From Acidobacteriota bacterium (GTDB lineage: Bacteria > Acidobacteriota > Terriglobia > Acidiferrales > UBA7541), in contig QHZB01000199.1 in NCBI GenBank assembly GCA_003224525.1, forward strand, positions 1-64,000: 64,000 bases of DNA, in the 5' to 3' direction. The notes under the pieces are model-generated. The model made no database searches, was not told where the DNA came from, and worked only from the letters and a program-made list of their open reading frames with translations. Shown here one piece after another: positions 38,095 to 48,220 of this stretch. A program made the translations under genes and the position numbers. Numbering within the stretch: the first letter of the stretch is position 1; each line of letters starts with the position of its first letter.

Positions 38095-39468
38095 TTAGTC
38101 CATGCGTTTCCCCTGTGCGTCGTAAACTTCAACTTCGCCGAAAAGCGACGCTTGCTCCTCAATTTGCGCGCGGTCGCCCACAACGACGACTTGCATGTTT
38201 GCGGAGTCCAGATACTTGCGCGCCGTTGCGAGCAGATCTTCCGGCTTCAACGCGCGAACTCTCGGGCGATAAGTTTCGAGATAATCGTCCGGCAATTCGT
38301 TCAGCGCCACGGTGGAGAGTTGCGATAGCAGCCCATCCTGCGTCGCCAGCCCCATGGAAAAGACGCCGCTCAGATAATTCTGCGCGTCGGCGAGCTCCGG
38401 CACCGGCACTGGGACGGACCGCAGTTTGTCCATTTCATAAAACATCTCCGTCAGCGATGCGGCCACAACATCATTTCGCACCGCGGCCGAAACCGAAAAG
38501 TAGCCATGCTGCCGCAGCGCATGCACGCCGCTGCGGGGACTGTAAGTGTACCCTTTGTCCTCGCGGATATTCATTACCAAACGGGAATTAAATGCTCCGC
38601 CGTACAAACTATTCGTGAGGCCCAGCTTCACCCAGTCCGGATGCTTGCGCGTAATAGCGTGGCAGCCCGCCACGATCTGCGTCTGTACCGCTCCCGGTAG
38701 GTGCACCAGATACACGCGCCGCCCGCGCGGATTTGCCGGAGCCGCTGCCGCAGTCGGCTCCGGTTTTTTTCCGGTCCATGCGCCAAACACTTTTTCGATT
38801 GTCTTTAACATCCCCGCCGCGTCGAAATCTCCGACGAGCAGCAACAACCCATTCTCCGGCGTATAAAATTCGCGGTAAATCACCTGCAAATCTTCGCGCT
38901 TGTACGCGGCCACTTGTTCTTCGCTCGGCGACACTTCGCCGTAGGGGTGCGCCCCGAACAAAACTTTACGCAATCGCGCGCTCGCCACAAATCCCGGCTG
39001 CGTGCGCTCGAGCTTTACTTCTTCCAGCTTCTGCCGCCGCTCGCGTTCGAATTCGGCATCCGGAAATGCCGCTTCCCGCACCAGTTCATTCACCAGTCCC
39101 AGCAGCGGCTCCGCAAATTCCGAAAGACCCGCAAACGAAATCGCGCTAGTATCCGCGCCCGCGCCGGAAGAGAGGTCCGCACCGATGCGCCGCAAATCTT
39201 CTTCGATCTGACGGCTCGCGCGCTTCCTTGTTCCCGTGCGCACTACCGTTGCGGTCATTTCCGCGAGCCCCGGACCACGATGAGCCGCAGCAGCGTTTCC
39301 TGAGCGGAAAAACAGTTCGCCATGAAACTTCGGAATCGAGTGCGCTTCCGCGAGAATAACTTCGAGACCGTTCGAAAGCTGCGCCCTGGTCCGTTTCGGC
39401 CAGGTCACCGCGCGTTCCGCCGCAAGTCCAGGCACTCCGTTGGCAACTTCCACAACCCGCGCCGCCAT
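38095..39468 (-). CDS. M16 family peptidase, non-catalytic-type subunit
   Basis: LSNGLEVILAEAHSIPKFHGELFFRSGNAAAAHRGPGLAEMTATVV (no HxxEH) ... NIREDKGYTYSPRSGV. Confidence 0.92.
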   Translation of the reverse strand: MAARVVEVANGVPGLAAERAVTWPKRTRAQLSNGLEVILAEAHSIPKFHGELFFRSGNAAAAHRGPGLAEMTATVVRTGTRKRASRQIEEDLRRIGADLSSGAGADTSAISFAGLSEFAEPLLGLVNELVREAAFPDAEFERERRQKLEEVKLERTQPGFVASARLRKVLFGAHPYGEVSPSEEQVAAYKREDLQVIYREFYTPENGLLLLVGDFDAAGMLKTIEKVFGAWTGKKPEPTAAAAPANPRGRRVYLVHLPGAVQTQIVAGCHAITRKHPDWVKLGLTNSLYGGAFNSRLVMNIREDKGYTYSPRSGVHALRQHGYFSVSAAVRNDVVAASLTEMFYEMDKLRSVPVPVPELADAQNYLSGVFSMGLATQDGLLSQLSTVALNELPDDYLETYRPRVRALKPEDLLATARKYLDSANMQVVVVGDRAQIEEQASLFGEVEVYDAQGKRMD

Positions 39469-40793
39469 TACGCCGCCTCCTTCGCGCCCGCGGGCAGCGC
39501 GGCCTTGACCGGCGTGCGAAAAACAATCGCGCGTTTTTCGTTTCGCAGATATTTTTTTGCAACAGCCTGAATCTCTTCGCGCGAGACGGCAAGAAATCCA
39601 TCCAGAATGGTGTTCGCCAGTTGCGGCTCGTTATCGAACAGCGTGAAGCACGCGAGGAGATGCATCAGGCCATACCTCGGCATGTATCCGCCGCGGCCAC
39701 CTTCGAGCGTGGCGTAATAATCCGAGCGCCACTTCACCTTCAATTGTTCCAATTCGTCCGCGCTGATGCCGTTTTCCTGTACTTCACGGACCACGGCATC
39801 AAACGCTTCCAGCGTCGCTTGGCTCGAATACTCCGGCTTGTGCAGAACTCGCGTGGTCATTTGCGTCGGCCCGTTGTAACCAAAGATGTCGTCGATTCCA
39901 CCGCCGGCCTCGACGGCAATCTGCTTCTCGATCACCAATTCGCGGTGCATTCGTCCCGCGCGTCCGCCGTGCAGCGCTTGATCCAGCAGCGCCATCGCGC
40001 ACCAATCGGCGGTGCGCCTCTTCGGAATGACGTATCCGATGGCCATCGCGGGCAGCGTCCCGAATTTCTCCTCGACGTTTCCGCGCCGCTCCTCTCCTTG
40101 TTCGGGCTCGCTGGGATCGGCGAAAGGCGGCGGTGCTCCCGCCGAGATCTCGCCAAAATATTTCTTAGCCAACGCGATGCCTTCCTCCGCCTTTACATCG
40201 CCCAGCATCAGCAACACGGCGTTATTGGGCACGTAGTACGTCTTGAAAAATGCCTGCACGTCAGCCAAGTCCGCGGCATCGAGATCAGCAAAATCACCGT
40301 AAAAATTATGCGCGTTCGCCCAATTGCGAAAAGCGACCGGCGGCATGTCCAGCCACGGGAAACCGCCATAAGGCTGGTTCATCACGTTGACGCGAACTTC
40401 TTCCTTCACAACGTCGCGCTGGTTTTTCAAATTTTCGTCATCTACTTTCAACGCGCGCATGCGGTCCGCTTCGAGCCACAGCACGCGCTCCAGCGCATTC
40501 GAAGGGACTGCTTCGTAGTAGTTCGTCACGTCGTAGCTCGTCGAGCCATTCAGCATGCCGCCACTGGAATTGACCAGCTTGATGTGTTGCATCTTCGGCG
40601 CATTCGCGGAACCCTGAAACATCATGTGTTCGAACAAGTGCGCAAACCCGCTGCGACCCTGCGGCTCAAGACGGAATCCAATTTTGTAGTACACGCCCAC
40701 GGTGACCACCGGCGCCGTGGTATCCGGCGCGACCACAACATTTAATCCGTTTGCCAGTTTCGCACTTTCCATCGCAATCTGGAGTCGTTTCAC
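39468..40793 (-). CDS. M16 family zinc peptidase, catalytic subunit
   Basis: LANGLNVVVAPDTTAPVVTVGVYYKIGFRLEPQGRSGFAHLFEHMMFQGS (HxxEH). Confidence 0.95.
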   Translation of the reverse strand: MKRLQIAMESAKLANGLNVVVAPDTTAPVVTVGVYYKIGFRLEPQGRSGFAHLFEHMMFQGSANAPKMQHIKLVNSSGGMLNGSTSYDVTNYYEAVPSNALERVLWLEADRMRALKVDDENLKNQRDVVKEEVRVNVMNQPYGGFPWLDMPPVAFRNWANAHNFYGDFADLDAADLADVQAFFKTYYVPNNAVLLMLGDVKAEEGIALAKKYFGEISAGAPPPFADPSEPEQGEERRGNVEEKFGTLPAMAIGYVIPKRRTADWCAMALLDQALHGGRAGRMHRELVIEKQIAVEAGGGIDDIFGYNGPTQMTTRVLHKPEYSSQATLEAFDAVVREVQENGISADELEQLKVKWRSDYYATLEGGRGGYMPRYGLMHLLACFTLFDNEPQLANTILDGFLAVSREEIQAVAKKYLRNEKRAIVFRTPVKAALPAGAKEAA

Positions 40794-40803
40794 CCGTTGC
40801 CCC

Positions 40804-41670
40804 CTATCGCCTTTGCTTTTGGTTTCTTTCCACGGAAATCTTTTCCAACTCAGCCAGCACTCTGGCAGGATCTTTTGCGAGCACGCGCGCCGCCAGATGA
40901 CTTAGCGCCTCGTAAGCTTGGGCAAATTCCTCCGGTGATTCCTGCAGTGCTTACAAATGCGCCCGCGCCACTTTGTAATCGGACCGGTCCACGCCACGCG
41001 TGGCCCTAACGTTTCGAAATTCTCCAGAACCTGGCGCGTCAGCGGCAACAACGCGCGCACGGCTTCGCTCCGCCTCATCCCAAGCGAGAGGAGCAACTGC
41101 ATGGCGGCTTCCTCCAGGGCGAGTACATGACCGGCGGCCATCGCTGCAGCCGCGTGATACAAGATTTTCTTGCTTCCCGCGATGCGCACGGGCGATCCGC
41201 CAAGCGCTCGCGCGATCTGCCGCGCCACCCGGACCGCATGCGTTTCCCCTTCCATTGTAAAAACCTTGCCTTCCAGCGATGAACCGAGGCTCCGCTGAAC
41301 GATTGCAGCGGATGCATCGATCCGCCCATCGCGCTGCGCTCGTGGACGGCATCGAGCACAGCAGAGTCCATCGCTCCGCTGGTGTGCAGTACAACTCTCC
41401 CGCGCAGCTCTTCTTCGCCAATCCGCGCCAGTTCTTGCGCAACAACTGCGACTTCGTCATCCGGTGTTGCGATCAGGATCACCCGCGACGCCAGGATCCG
41501 TCGCGTCATTCCGGTGCAAGCTTTCCTATCTCCAATGAACTGAACAGCCCGCCGCGCGCTTGGCTCGCTGCGGGTAACGACCGCGCCAATCCTCCAGCGC
41601 AGTTCGCGCGGCGGCGTCCCAGCGCTCGTCCCACCCGTCCTGCCCCGATGATGGCCAGGCTATTCGGCAT
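40804..41670 (-). pseudogene. Rossmann/DUF2520-type oxidoreductase-like gene with at least three frame breaks and one in-frame stop
   Basis: Pieces in order: MPNSLAIIGAGRVGRALGRR // RELRWRIGAVVTRSEPSARRAVQFIGDRKACTGMTRRILASRVILIATPDDEVAVVAQELARIG...GSMHPLQSFSGAS // SLEGKVFTMEGETHAVRVARQIARALGGSPVRI...VLENFETLGPRVAWTGPI // DYKVARAHL*ALQESPEEFAQAYEALSHLAARVLAKDPARVLAELEKISVERNQKQRR*. Confidence 0.85.
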
Positions 41671-41713
41671 CCCGTGTTAGGATAACCCGAGGGCAACGCT
41701 GACACCAATTTCC

Positions 41714-42868
41714 ATGCATCTTTTCGGACTGGTTCTCTTTGGTTTCACTGCGTTCTTCTGGCTCACCCACGGCCTTCGCGTTGCCTTTGGCGCCATCCGC
41801 CTCCCCTGGATCAAGGATTTCGCGCCGGTAGCCGACGCCGGTTGTCCGCGTATCTCGATGCTCTTCGCGGCCCGGGACGAAGAAGAAAAATTGCCCGCCG
41901 CACTCGCCACGCTGATGGAAATCGATTACCCGGATCTGGAGGTCATCGCCGTGGATGACCGTTCGCAGGACTCGACCGGCAGCATCCTCGACGGTTTCGC
42001 TGCCGCGCATCCGCGGCTTCGTGTTGTGCACATCACGCAACTACCTTGCGGCTGGCTCGGCAAACCTCACGCCCTCCAGAAAGCCTACGAAGCCTCCACC
42101 GGCGAATGGCTGCTCTTCACGGATGCCGATGTGCGTTTCAAACCCGATGTCCTGCGGCGCGCCATTGCTCTCGCGAAAGCGCGCAACTTCGAACACCTCA
42201 CGCTCATGGGCGACGTCGAAATGGTTGGCTTCTGGGAGACCGTGCTTATCACTTTTTTTGGCATGGCGTTTAACATTGCCATCGATCCTTATCGCGTGGC
42301 CAATCCTCATTCGCGCGCCTATATGGGGGTTGGCGCGTTCCAACTTCTCCGGCGCGCCGCCTATGAAGCCAGCGGCATGCACCGCCGCCTGGCGATGGAA
42401 GTTGTGGATGACATGAAGTTGGGAAAAATAGTCAAGCAATCGGGTTTTCGTTCGGGAGCGGGCATTGCGCAGGATTTCGTCGTCGTGCGCTGGCACGCCG
42501 GCCTTGGCAATCTGATTCGTGGCGTCACGAAAAATTTCTTCGCCGGCGTGGGCTACCGCGTGGCGCTCGTGGCGATTGCCGTCATCGGCCTTCTGCTCAT
42601 GAATGTCGCGCCGGTTTTCGGCATTTTGTTCAGCCACGGGTGGATTCGCATTTTCGCCGCAATCGCGTTGGTCATCGCCCTCTGCTTCCACACCGGCGTG
42701 GACATCGGCATGCGCGTCTCGCCGTTTTATGCGTTCACGCACCCTCTCGGCGCGCTTCTCTTCAGCTATATGCTTCTTCGCTCGACCGTCGTTACGCTCA
42801 AGCAGGGCGGCATCATTTGGCGTGACACTTTCTATCCGCTGGAAGACCTGAAACGCGGCGTTGTTTAA
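41714..42868 (+). CDS. Family 2 glycosyltransferase (membrane-associated, HpnB-like)
   Basis: [47 protein letters not shown]...[13 protein letters not shown] + C-terminal TMs. Confidence 0.9.
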   Translation: MHLFGLVLFGFTAFFWLTHGLRVAFGAIRLPWIKDFAPVADAGCPRISMLFAARDEEEKLPAALATLMEIDYPDLEVIAVDDRSQDSTGSILDGFAAAHPRLRVVHITQLPCGWLGKPHALQKAYEASTGEWLLFTDADVRFKPDVLRRAIALAKARNFEHLTLMGDVEMVGFWETVLITFFGMAFNIAIDPYRVANPHSRAYMGVGAFQLLRRAAYEASGMHRRLAMEVVDDMKLGKIVKQSGFRSGAGIAQDFVVVRWHAGLGNLIRGVTKNFFAGVGYRVALVAIAVIGLLLMNVAPVFGILFSHGWIRIFAAIALVIALCFHTGVDIGMRVSPFYAFTHPLGALLFSYMLLRSTVVTLKQGGIIWRDTFYPLEDLKRGVV

Positions 42869-44913
42869 TTCGCCGAATCCGCCGGCGCGGGAGTGGCTGC
42901 CGGTGAAAACAGCCCTGCCACATCCCTTTGCTTCAACGAACGGATGCGATCGCGCAACTGCGCCGCTTTTTCAAATTCAAACTTTTTTGCGGCCTCGCGC
43001 ATCTGCGCCTCAAGCTGCTGCAGCATCTCCGCGAGCTGCGCTTCGCTCTTGATATTCGCCGTTGCCGCATCGAGGCTGGCATCGTCTACCGGCACGGTCA
43101 CGTAATCCGCCTCGACGATTCTCGCCAGTTCCATATCCACGGACTTAATGATGGACATCGGGGTGATATTGTTCTCTTTGTTGTAAGCCACCTGCTTCGC
43201 GCGGCGGCGGTTCGTTTCATCAATGGCTTGATTCATCGAATCCGTCCGCCGGTCCGCGTATAAAATTGCCCGGCCCTCGATGTGCCTGGCGCAGCGTCCA
43301 ATCGTCTGGATGAGCGACGTCGTGCTCCGTAAGAATCCCTCTTTATCCGCATCCAAAATGGCCACCAGCGACACTTCCGGCAAATCCAAACCCTCGCGCA
43401 GCAAATTGATTCCGATGAGCACGTCAAATTCCCCGCGGCGCAAATCGCGCAAGATTTTGATGCGGTCCAGCGTCTCCACTTCCGAGTGCAGATAGCGGCA
43501 CCTGACGCCAATCTCCGCAAAATACTCGGACAAATCCTCCGCCATGCGCTTCGTCAGCGTGGTCACCAGCACGCGCTCGTTCTTCTCCGCGCGCACGCGA
43601 ATCTCTTCCAGAAGATCATCCACCTGGCCCTTCACGGGGCGAATTTCCACCTGCGGGTCCACCAGGCCCGTTGGCCGAATCACCTGCTCCACGATCACTC
43701 CGCCCGCCTTGGTCAGCTCATATGCGCCGGGCGTCGCAGACACGTACACCACCTGATTGATGCGGTGTTCGAACTCCTCAAACGTCAGTGGCCGATTATC
43801 CAGCGCCGAAGGCATTCGAAAGCCGTAGTCCACGAGCGTCTGCTTGCGCGCGCGGTCACCATTAAACATTCCGCGCACTTGCCCAACCGTCTGGTGCGAT
43901 TCATCAATGAACAACAGGTAGTCCTGCGGCACGTAATCCAGCAGCGTCGGCGGGGCTTCCCCCGGCAAACGGCCGCTCAAGTGCCGCGAATAATTCTCGA
44001 TGCCGTGGCAGTAGCCGATGGTGCGCATCATCTCGATGTCAAACATGGTGCGCTGTACGACACGCTGGGCCTCGACGAATTTTCCCTGCTTCTCCATTTC
44101 TTTCTTCCACCACCACAACTCTTCCTGAATGCTCACGATGGCGCGGTCCCGCTGTTCCTGCGGCATCACGTAATGCGTTTTCGGATAAATCGGCACGCGC
44201 GACAAATCCTCCTGCCCCGCGCGCACTTCTCCGGTCACCGGATCGATCTGCCGCAGCGCATCGATCTGGTCTCCCCACATTTCGATGCGATAACCCTGAT
44301 CCTCATACGTGGGATAGATTTCGATCATGTCACCGCGCACGCGGAACGTGCCGCGCCGCAAGTCCTCGCTGCGCTCGTACTGAATATCGACGAACCTGCG
44401 CAAGAGCGCCTCGCGCGAAGTCTGCTGTCCCTTTTCCAGCATGACCAGCATGCCGTAATAAGCCTCCGGCGAACCCAGGCCGTAAATGCAGGACACGGAG
44501 GCCACGATCACAACGTCGCGGCGTTCGAAAAGGGAACGCGTCGCGCTCATGCGCAGCTTGTCCAGCTCGTCGTTGATGGTCGCTTCCTTGTCGATATAGA
44601 TATCCGCGGAGGGAACATACGCTTCGGGCTGGTAAAAATCGTAGTAGCTGACGAAATACTCGACGGCGTTCTCTGGAAAAAATCCCTTGAACTCGTGATA
44701 CAGCTGCGCAGCAAGAGTCTTGTTGTGCGCCAGAACAAGCGCGGGACGATCGGCCTGTTCAATCAGCTTGGCCATGGTGAAGGTCTTGCCCGAGCCAGTC
44801 ACGCCAAGAAGCACCTGCTGCTTCTCACCGGCATCGAGACCGCGATAGAGCTGGTCGATCGCCGCGGGTTGGTCGCCGCGCGGCTGATAATTGCTGTGCA
44901 GCTTGAATTTCAT
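42865..44913 (-). CDS. uvrB: Excinuclease ABC subunit B
   Basis: [60 protein letters not shown]-terminal UVR motif. Confidence 0.98.
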   Translation of the reverse strand: MKFKLHSNYQPRGDQPAAIDQLYRGLDAGEKQQVLLGVTGSGKTFTMAKLIEQADRPALVLAHNKTLAAQLYHEFKGFFPENAVEYFVSYYDFYQPEAYVPSADIYIDKEATINDELDKLRMSATRSLFERRDVVIVASVSCIYGLGSPEAYYGMLVMLEKGQQTSREALLRRFVDIQYERSEDLRRGTFRVRGDMIEIYPTYEDQGYRIEMWGDQIDALRQIDPVTGEVRAGQEDLSRVPIYPKTHYVMPQEQRDRAIVSIQEELWWWKKEMEKQGKFVEAQRVVQRTMFDIEMMRTIGYCHGIENYSRHLSGRLPGEAPPTLLDYVPQDYLLFIDESHQTVGQVRGMFNGDRARKQTLVDYGFRMPSALDNRPLTFEEFEHRINQVVYVSATPGAYELTKAGGVIVEQVIRPTGLVDPQVEIRPVKGQVDDLLEEIRVRAEKNERVLVTTLTKRMAEDLSEYFAEIGVRCRYLHSEVETLDRIKILRDLRRGEFDVLIGINLLREGLDLPEVSLVAILDADKEGFLRSTTSLIQTIGRCARHIEGRAILYADRRTDSMNQAIDETNRRRAKQVAYNKENNITPMSIIKSVDMELARIVEADYVTVPVDDASLDAATANIKSEAQLAEMLQQLEAQMREAAKKFEFEKAAQLRDRIRSLKQRDVAGLFSPAATPAPADSAN

Positions 44914-45015
44914 GGGAAGGGTCTCCCGCAGTCCTACCGGCCTCTGGCGAAACCTTCATTATACTCCGGCACGCAAACTCTGGCTTTCGATACGGAAAAG
45001 TACCGCAGTTTCGAA

Positions 45016-45993
45016 TCAGGGTTGCTTCAGCAGCGTCTCCGTCACCAGCAACACTTCCGAGTGGCTCTTTGCGTCAACGTTGTAGTGCACGCGGTTCGAG
45101 CCATCGGCCTTGGCCACCACGACGTCCATGAATTGGCTGGTCTCTTCCGTGGCGCGAACGACGAGGCCGCTCTTCAGGGAAATATAAGTGATGATTTCGC
45201 CGGCGCCTTTCGCCGTTCCCATGGTCCGCAACTCGTGAAGTTTGAAATCTTCTGGGGTCGCATCCTTCGATGACGATTTCTGTTTGAGCGTTGCCGTCGT
45301 GAGCAGCACCGCACAAGTATCGGGAGGGCCGCTGGAGGCAGAGACATCTCCCATGATCGAAAGCTGGCTTGCCTGGCATGGCTCATCTCTTACGTAGCTC
45401 GACTCACGCGCCCAATGCAATCCGGCGATCGGCGCTCCCGCCTGTTCCGCTTGCTCCGACTTCCATTTTTCGCCGAACTTCATTCCGTCTGCGGGAAGCG
45501 TCCACGCCAGCGCAAAACGGGCCACCCACTGCTGCCAGGCCTGCTGCTGCTCGGGAAAAAGAGTATCCAGACCTTTTACTTCGTTCACCGAGCCGTCTGG
45601 AGAAATCGTGAAGTCGATGCTCTTGCCATGGGGGTCCACACGCTGTTTATCCCAGTCGGGCTTCTTGTCACCCGGCCTCTTCAACCAGACACCGGAGTCC
45701 AACGCCAGAAACCGGCCTCGCGCGTGGATCGCCGCCTTGCTGCCCTGCCGTTGCACATCGAGGATCTCCACCCGCAGCAAACCGTGCGCATCGATCTGAG
45801 CCGCGTTCGGCGCCATGGGAGCGACAACTTTGCTTTCGGTCTTAACGGTCTTGTCGCTCTGAAAACGGATGAGGTAGGTGATGGTTTGGCTTAACTGCAA
45901 TCTGGGCAGGAGATTGATGCGTCTGTCGCCGGCGCAGAGAGTGGCAACGGCAAGAAGGAACAACCCGGCAATCCGTTGTAGTTGGTGTCTCAT
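45016..45993 (-). CDS. Secreted hypothetical protein, 325 aa
   Basis: Signal peptide-like N-terminus; long ORF with consistent codon bias. Confidence 0.8.
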   Translation of the reverse strand: MRHQLQRIAGLFLLAVATLCAGDRRINLLPRLQLSQTITYLIRFQSDKTVKTESKVVAPMAPNAAQIDAHGLLRVEILDVQRQGSKAAIHARGRFLALDSGVWLKRPGDKKPDWDKQRVDPHGKSIDFTISPDGSVNEVKGLDTLFPEQQQAWQQWVARFALAWTLPADGMKFGEKWKSEQAEQAGAPIAGLHWARESSYVRDEPCQASQLSIMGDVSASSGPPDTCAVLLTTATLKQKSSSKDATPEDFKLHELRTMGTAKGAGEIITYISLKSGLVVRATEETSQFMDVVVAKADGSNRVHYNVDAKSHSEVLLVTETLLKQP

Positions 45994-46062
45994 GATATCT
46001 GCTACCGCTCCGCGAGTCTTCGGAGACCTTTCTGCGCGCGATCACTGGGAACAAATGGGTTT

Positions 46063-48168
46063 TCAATTTCCGGGAGTCTTGAAATGCCGATCGAAGAAAT
46101 CGCTCGCCGCGTGATACGCCGCGAGCCAAGTCCGGTGCAGAAGAAAATCATGAATCTCGTCAGGGAAAACCAACTGATCGAAGGACACGCCTTGTTTGCG
46201 CAGCGCCTCGGCCAGGTCGACCATCTCGGCGAAGGGGACGTTGCGATCATCGTCGCCTTGAATCAAAAGCACCGGGGAGCGCCAAGTGCTAACGGAGGAA
46301 AGAGGTGAGGACTCCCAGGCTAACCGCGCGGCGTCCGTGCGCTCGTTGGGCTTGTAAGCGGCCATGAAGTTAGGGATTTCCGTGTTCCAGTCGTGCACGC
46401 CGTGAATGTCCACGCCAGCAGCAAACAAATCCGAGGCGCGGGCAAGCCCAAGAGCGGTGAGATAGCCGCCGTAGCTACCGCCCCAGAGCCCGATGCGGCG
46501 GGGGTCCACGTCCGAGCGGGCGCGAAGATAAACGCCCGCGCCCTGGACGTCGTTGAACTCGCTGGCGCCCATCGCGCCGTAATTGAGGGCTTCGCGAAAA
46601 TCGAGGCCGTAGCCAATTCCGCTGCGATAGTTCACGGAGAGCACAACATAGCCGCGGCTCGCAAGGTATTGATTCAGGGCGTAAGCATTACTGTAGTAGA
46701 ACATATAGTGCCAGCCGAGGAGCATCTGGCGGCGCGACCCACCGTGGAAGAACACGATGGCGGGATGGCGCGCAGCTTCGCTTGCATTCGACGGCAGGAA
46801 GAGCTGGCCGTGAATCTGCATGCCGTCAGCGGCGGAGAAAATTACCTGCTGAGGAGTGACCAGCGCGCGGGAAGGAAAATCCGAAGGAGCAGTTTCGGGA
46901 GCGAGGTCGCGGAGTTCACCTTTGCCCGTAAGGATCGCCGGACGCATGGGAGTTTGGGCGTCGGAATGGAGCACGAGGACAGTGCGATTGTCGCTCGCAA
47001 TCACCGGTTCGGTTTCGATGCCGCTGCCGGTGGTCACTGCTGCCGGACGTTCCCCTGAGGGGGAAACCCGCCAGACGTGACGGCGGTCAATGTCATCCTG
47101 GTTCGAGGAGAAAATAATCTCTTCGCGGTTCGCGCTCATCGAGACGCATTCCACTTCGAAATTTCCCGGCGTGAGCAGCTTGGCCGTTGCTCCGCTTGCG
47201 GAGACGGAGTATAGATGCAACCAGCCATCGCGTTCCCAGGGGAAGACGATCTGGCCTCGCGCGTCCCATAGCAACTGATTGTTCGAGACAACCTCGTGAA
47301 AAGCGCTGCCTCGGCCCGTTTCCGCGCGCCAGATTTCGCGCCCCTTGCCGGTCACGGCATCGGCAATTCGAATGGACCACGGCTGTCCATCGCGCCGCGG
47401 GCTGAATGGCAGGCGGCCTTTCGAAGCCGGGATTCGAAGGAAGGCGATCTGCCGGCTGTCGGGCGACCATGCCGGCTCCCGGTCCGTGTCCACACTTGGA
47501 TCCAGATAAATGAGCGACTTGGCGGCAAGGTCGTAAACACCGATGAAAGCGTGGTCGCCGCGGCGGCTGACGAACGCCAGTTTCGAACCATCGGCCGACC
47601 AGCGCAGATCGCTGGACTCGCCGTTCGCATGAATCAATTGCTCCGACTTGGCACCGCCGTTGAGCTTCGCGAGCCAGACTTGACTCTTCAAAATAAAGGC
47701 GACATCGTCTCGCTTGGGGGAGAGAGCGGGCGAGTGGCCTTCACCGAGGAGCTTCGTCTCGCCGGTCTCGATAGAGAGCGCCCAGATGCCCTGTTCGACT
47801 CCCTGCGGGGAACTTTGCGCATTGGGATACGGCCGGTTTAGAAATTCGAGGTCGCCTCCGCGCGTGTAAACGATCGTCGCCGCATCAGCAGACCAGCTCA
47901 ATTGACCGAGGTCCTGACCATCGGCTTCTTTGTAGGAAGTGGCTTGCCGCACTTTGTAACTTCCATCCGCCGCCGGTTCGGCAACCCAGAGATTGCGGCG
48001 GCCTTGCGCGTTGAACACCCACGCCACGCGTCCCTTAGCGGGCGCAGCGGTAAGCTCCGTCGGGAACGGCGCGCTCATCACCTGTTCCAGCGTGAAGGGT
48101 TTCTGCGCGTTCGCCCGCGGCAACACCATCAGCAGAACTGCTGCACACAACAGCGCATGACGCTTCAT
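46063..48168 (-). CDS. S9 family (prolyl oligopeptidase / DPP-IV-like) serine peptidase
   Basis: WSPDSRQIAFLR beta-propeller repeats; GIGYGLDFREALNYGAMG...IGLWGGSYGGYLTALGLAR; GDDDRNVPF. Confidence 0.95.
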   Translation of the reverse strand: MKRHALLCAAVLLMVLPRANAQKPFTLEQVMSAPFPTELTAAPAKGRVAWVFNAQGRRNLWVAEPAADGSYKVRQATSYKEADGQDLGQLSWSADAATIVYTRGGDLEFLNRPYPNAQSSPQGVEQGIWALSIETGETKLLGEGHSPALSPKRDDVAFILKSQVWLAKLNGGAKSEQLIHANGESSDLRWSADGSKLAFVSRRGDHAFIGVYDLAAKSLIYLDPSVDTDREPAWSPDSRQIAFLRIPASKGRLPFSPRRDGQPWSIRIADAVTGKGREIWRAETGRGSAFHEVVSNNQLLWDARGQIVFPWERDGWLHLYSVSASGATAKLLTPGNFEVECVSMSANREEIIFSSNQDDIDRRHVWRVSPSGERPAAVTTGSGIETEPVIASDNRTVLVLHSDAQTPMRPAILTGKGELRDLAPETAPSDFPSRALVTPQQVIFSAADGMQIHGQLFLPSNASEAARHPAIVFFHGGSRRQMLLGWHYMFYYSNAYALNQYLASRGYVVLSVNYRSGIGYGLDFREALNYGAMGASEFNDVQGAGVYLRARSDVDPRRIGLWGGSYGGYLTALGLARASDLFAAGVDIHGVHDWNTEIPNFMAAYKPNERTDAARLAWESSPLSSVSTWRSPVLLIQGDDDRNVPFAEMVDLAEALRKQGVSFDQLVFPDEIHDFLLHRTWLAAYHAASDFFDRHFKTPGN

Positions 48169-48220
48169 CGATCGTTTCCCTCCCAGCCTAAAGAATCCTC
48201 TTCATTCATAAATCCGACGG

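Noticed and set aside
39621-40745. 374-aa plus-strand ORF
   Set aside because: Antisense to the catalytic M16 peptidase; composition typical of a shadow ORF.
38095-40793. Inactive M16 subunit as a novel pseudo-protease
   Set aside because: Paired catalytic and non-catalytic M16 subunits are a well-known bacterial arrangement.
43486-45273. 595-aa plus-strand ORF
   Set aside because: Fully antisense to uvrB in a high-GC codon context; His/Arg-rich low-complexity product with no family resemblance; shadow ORF.
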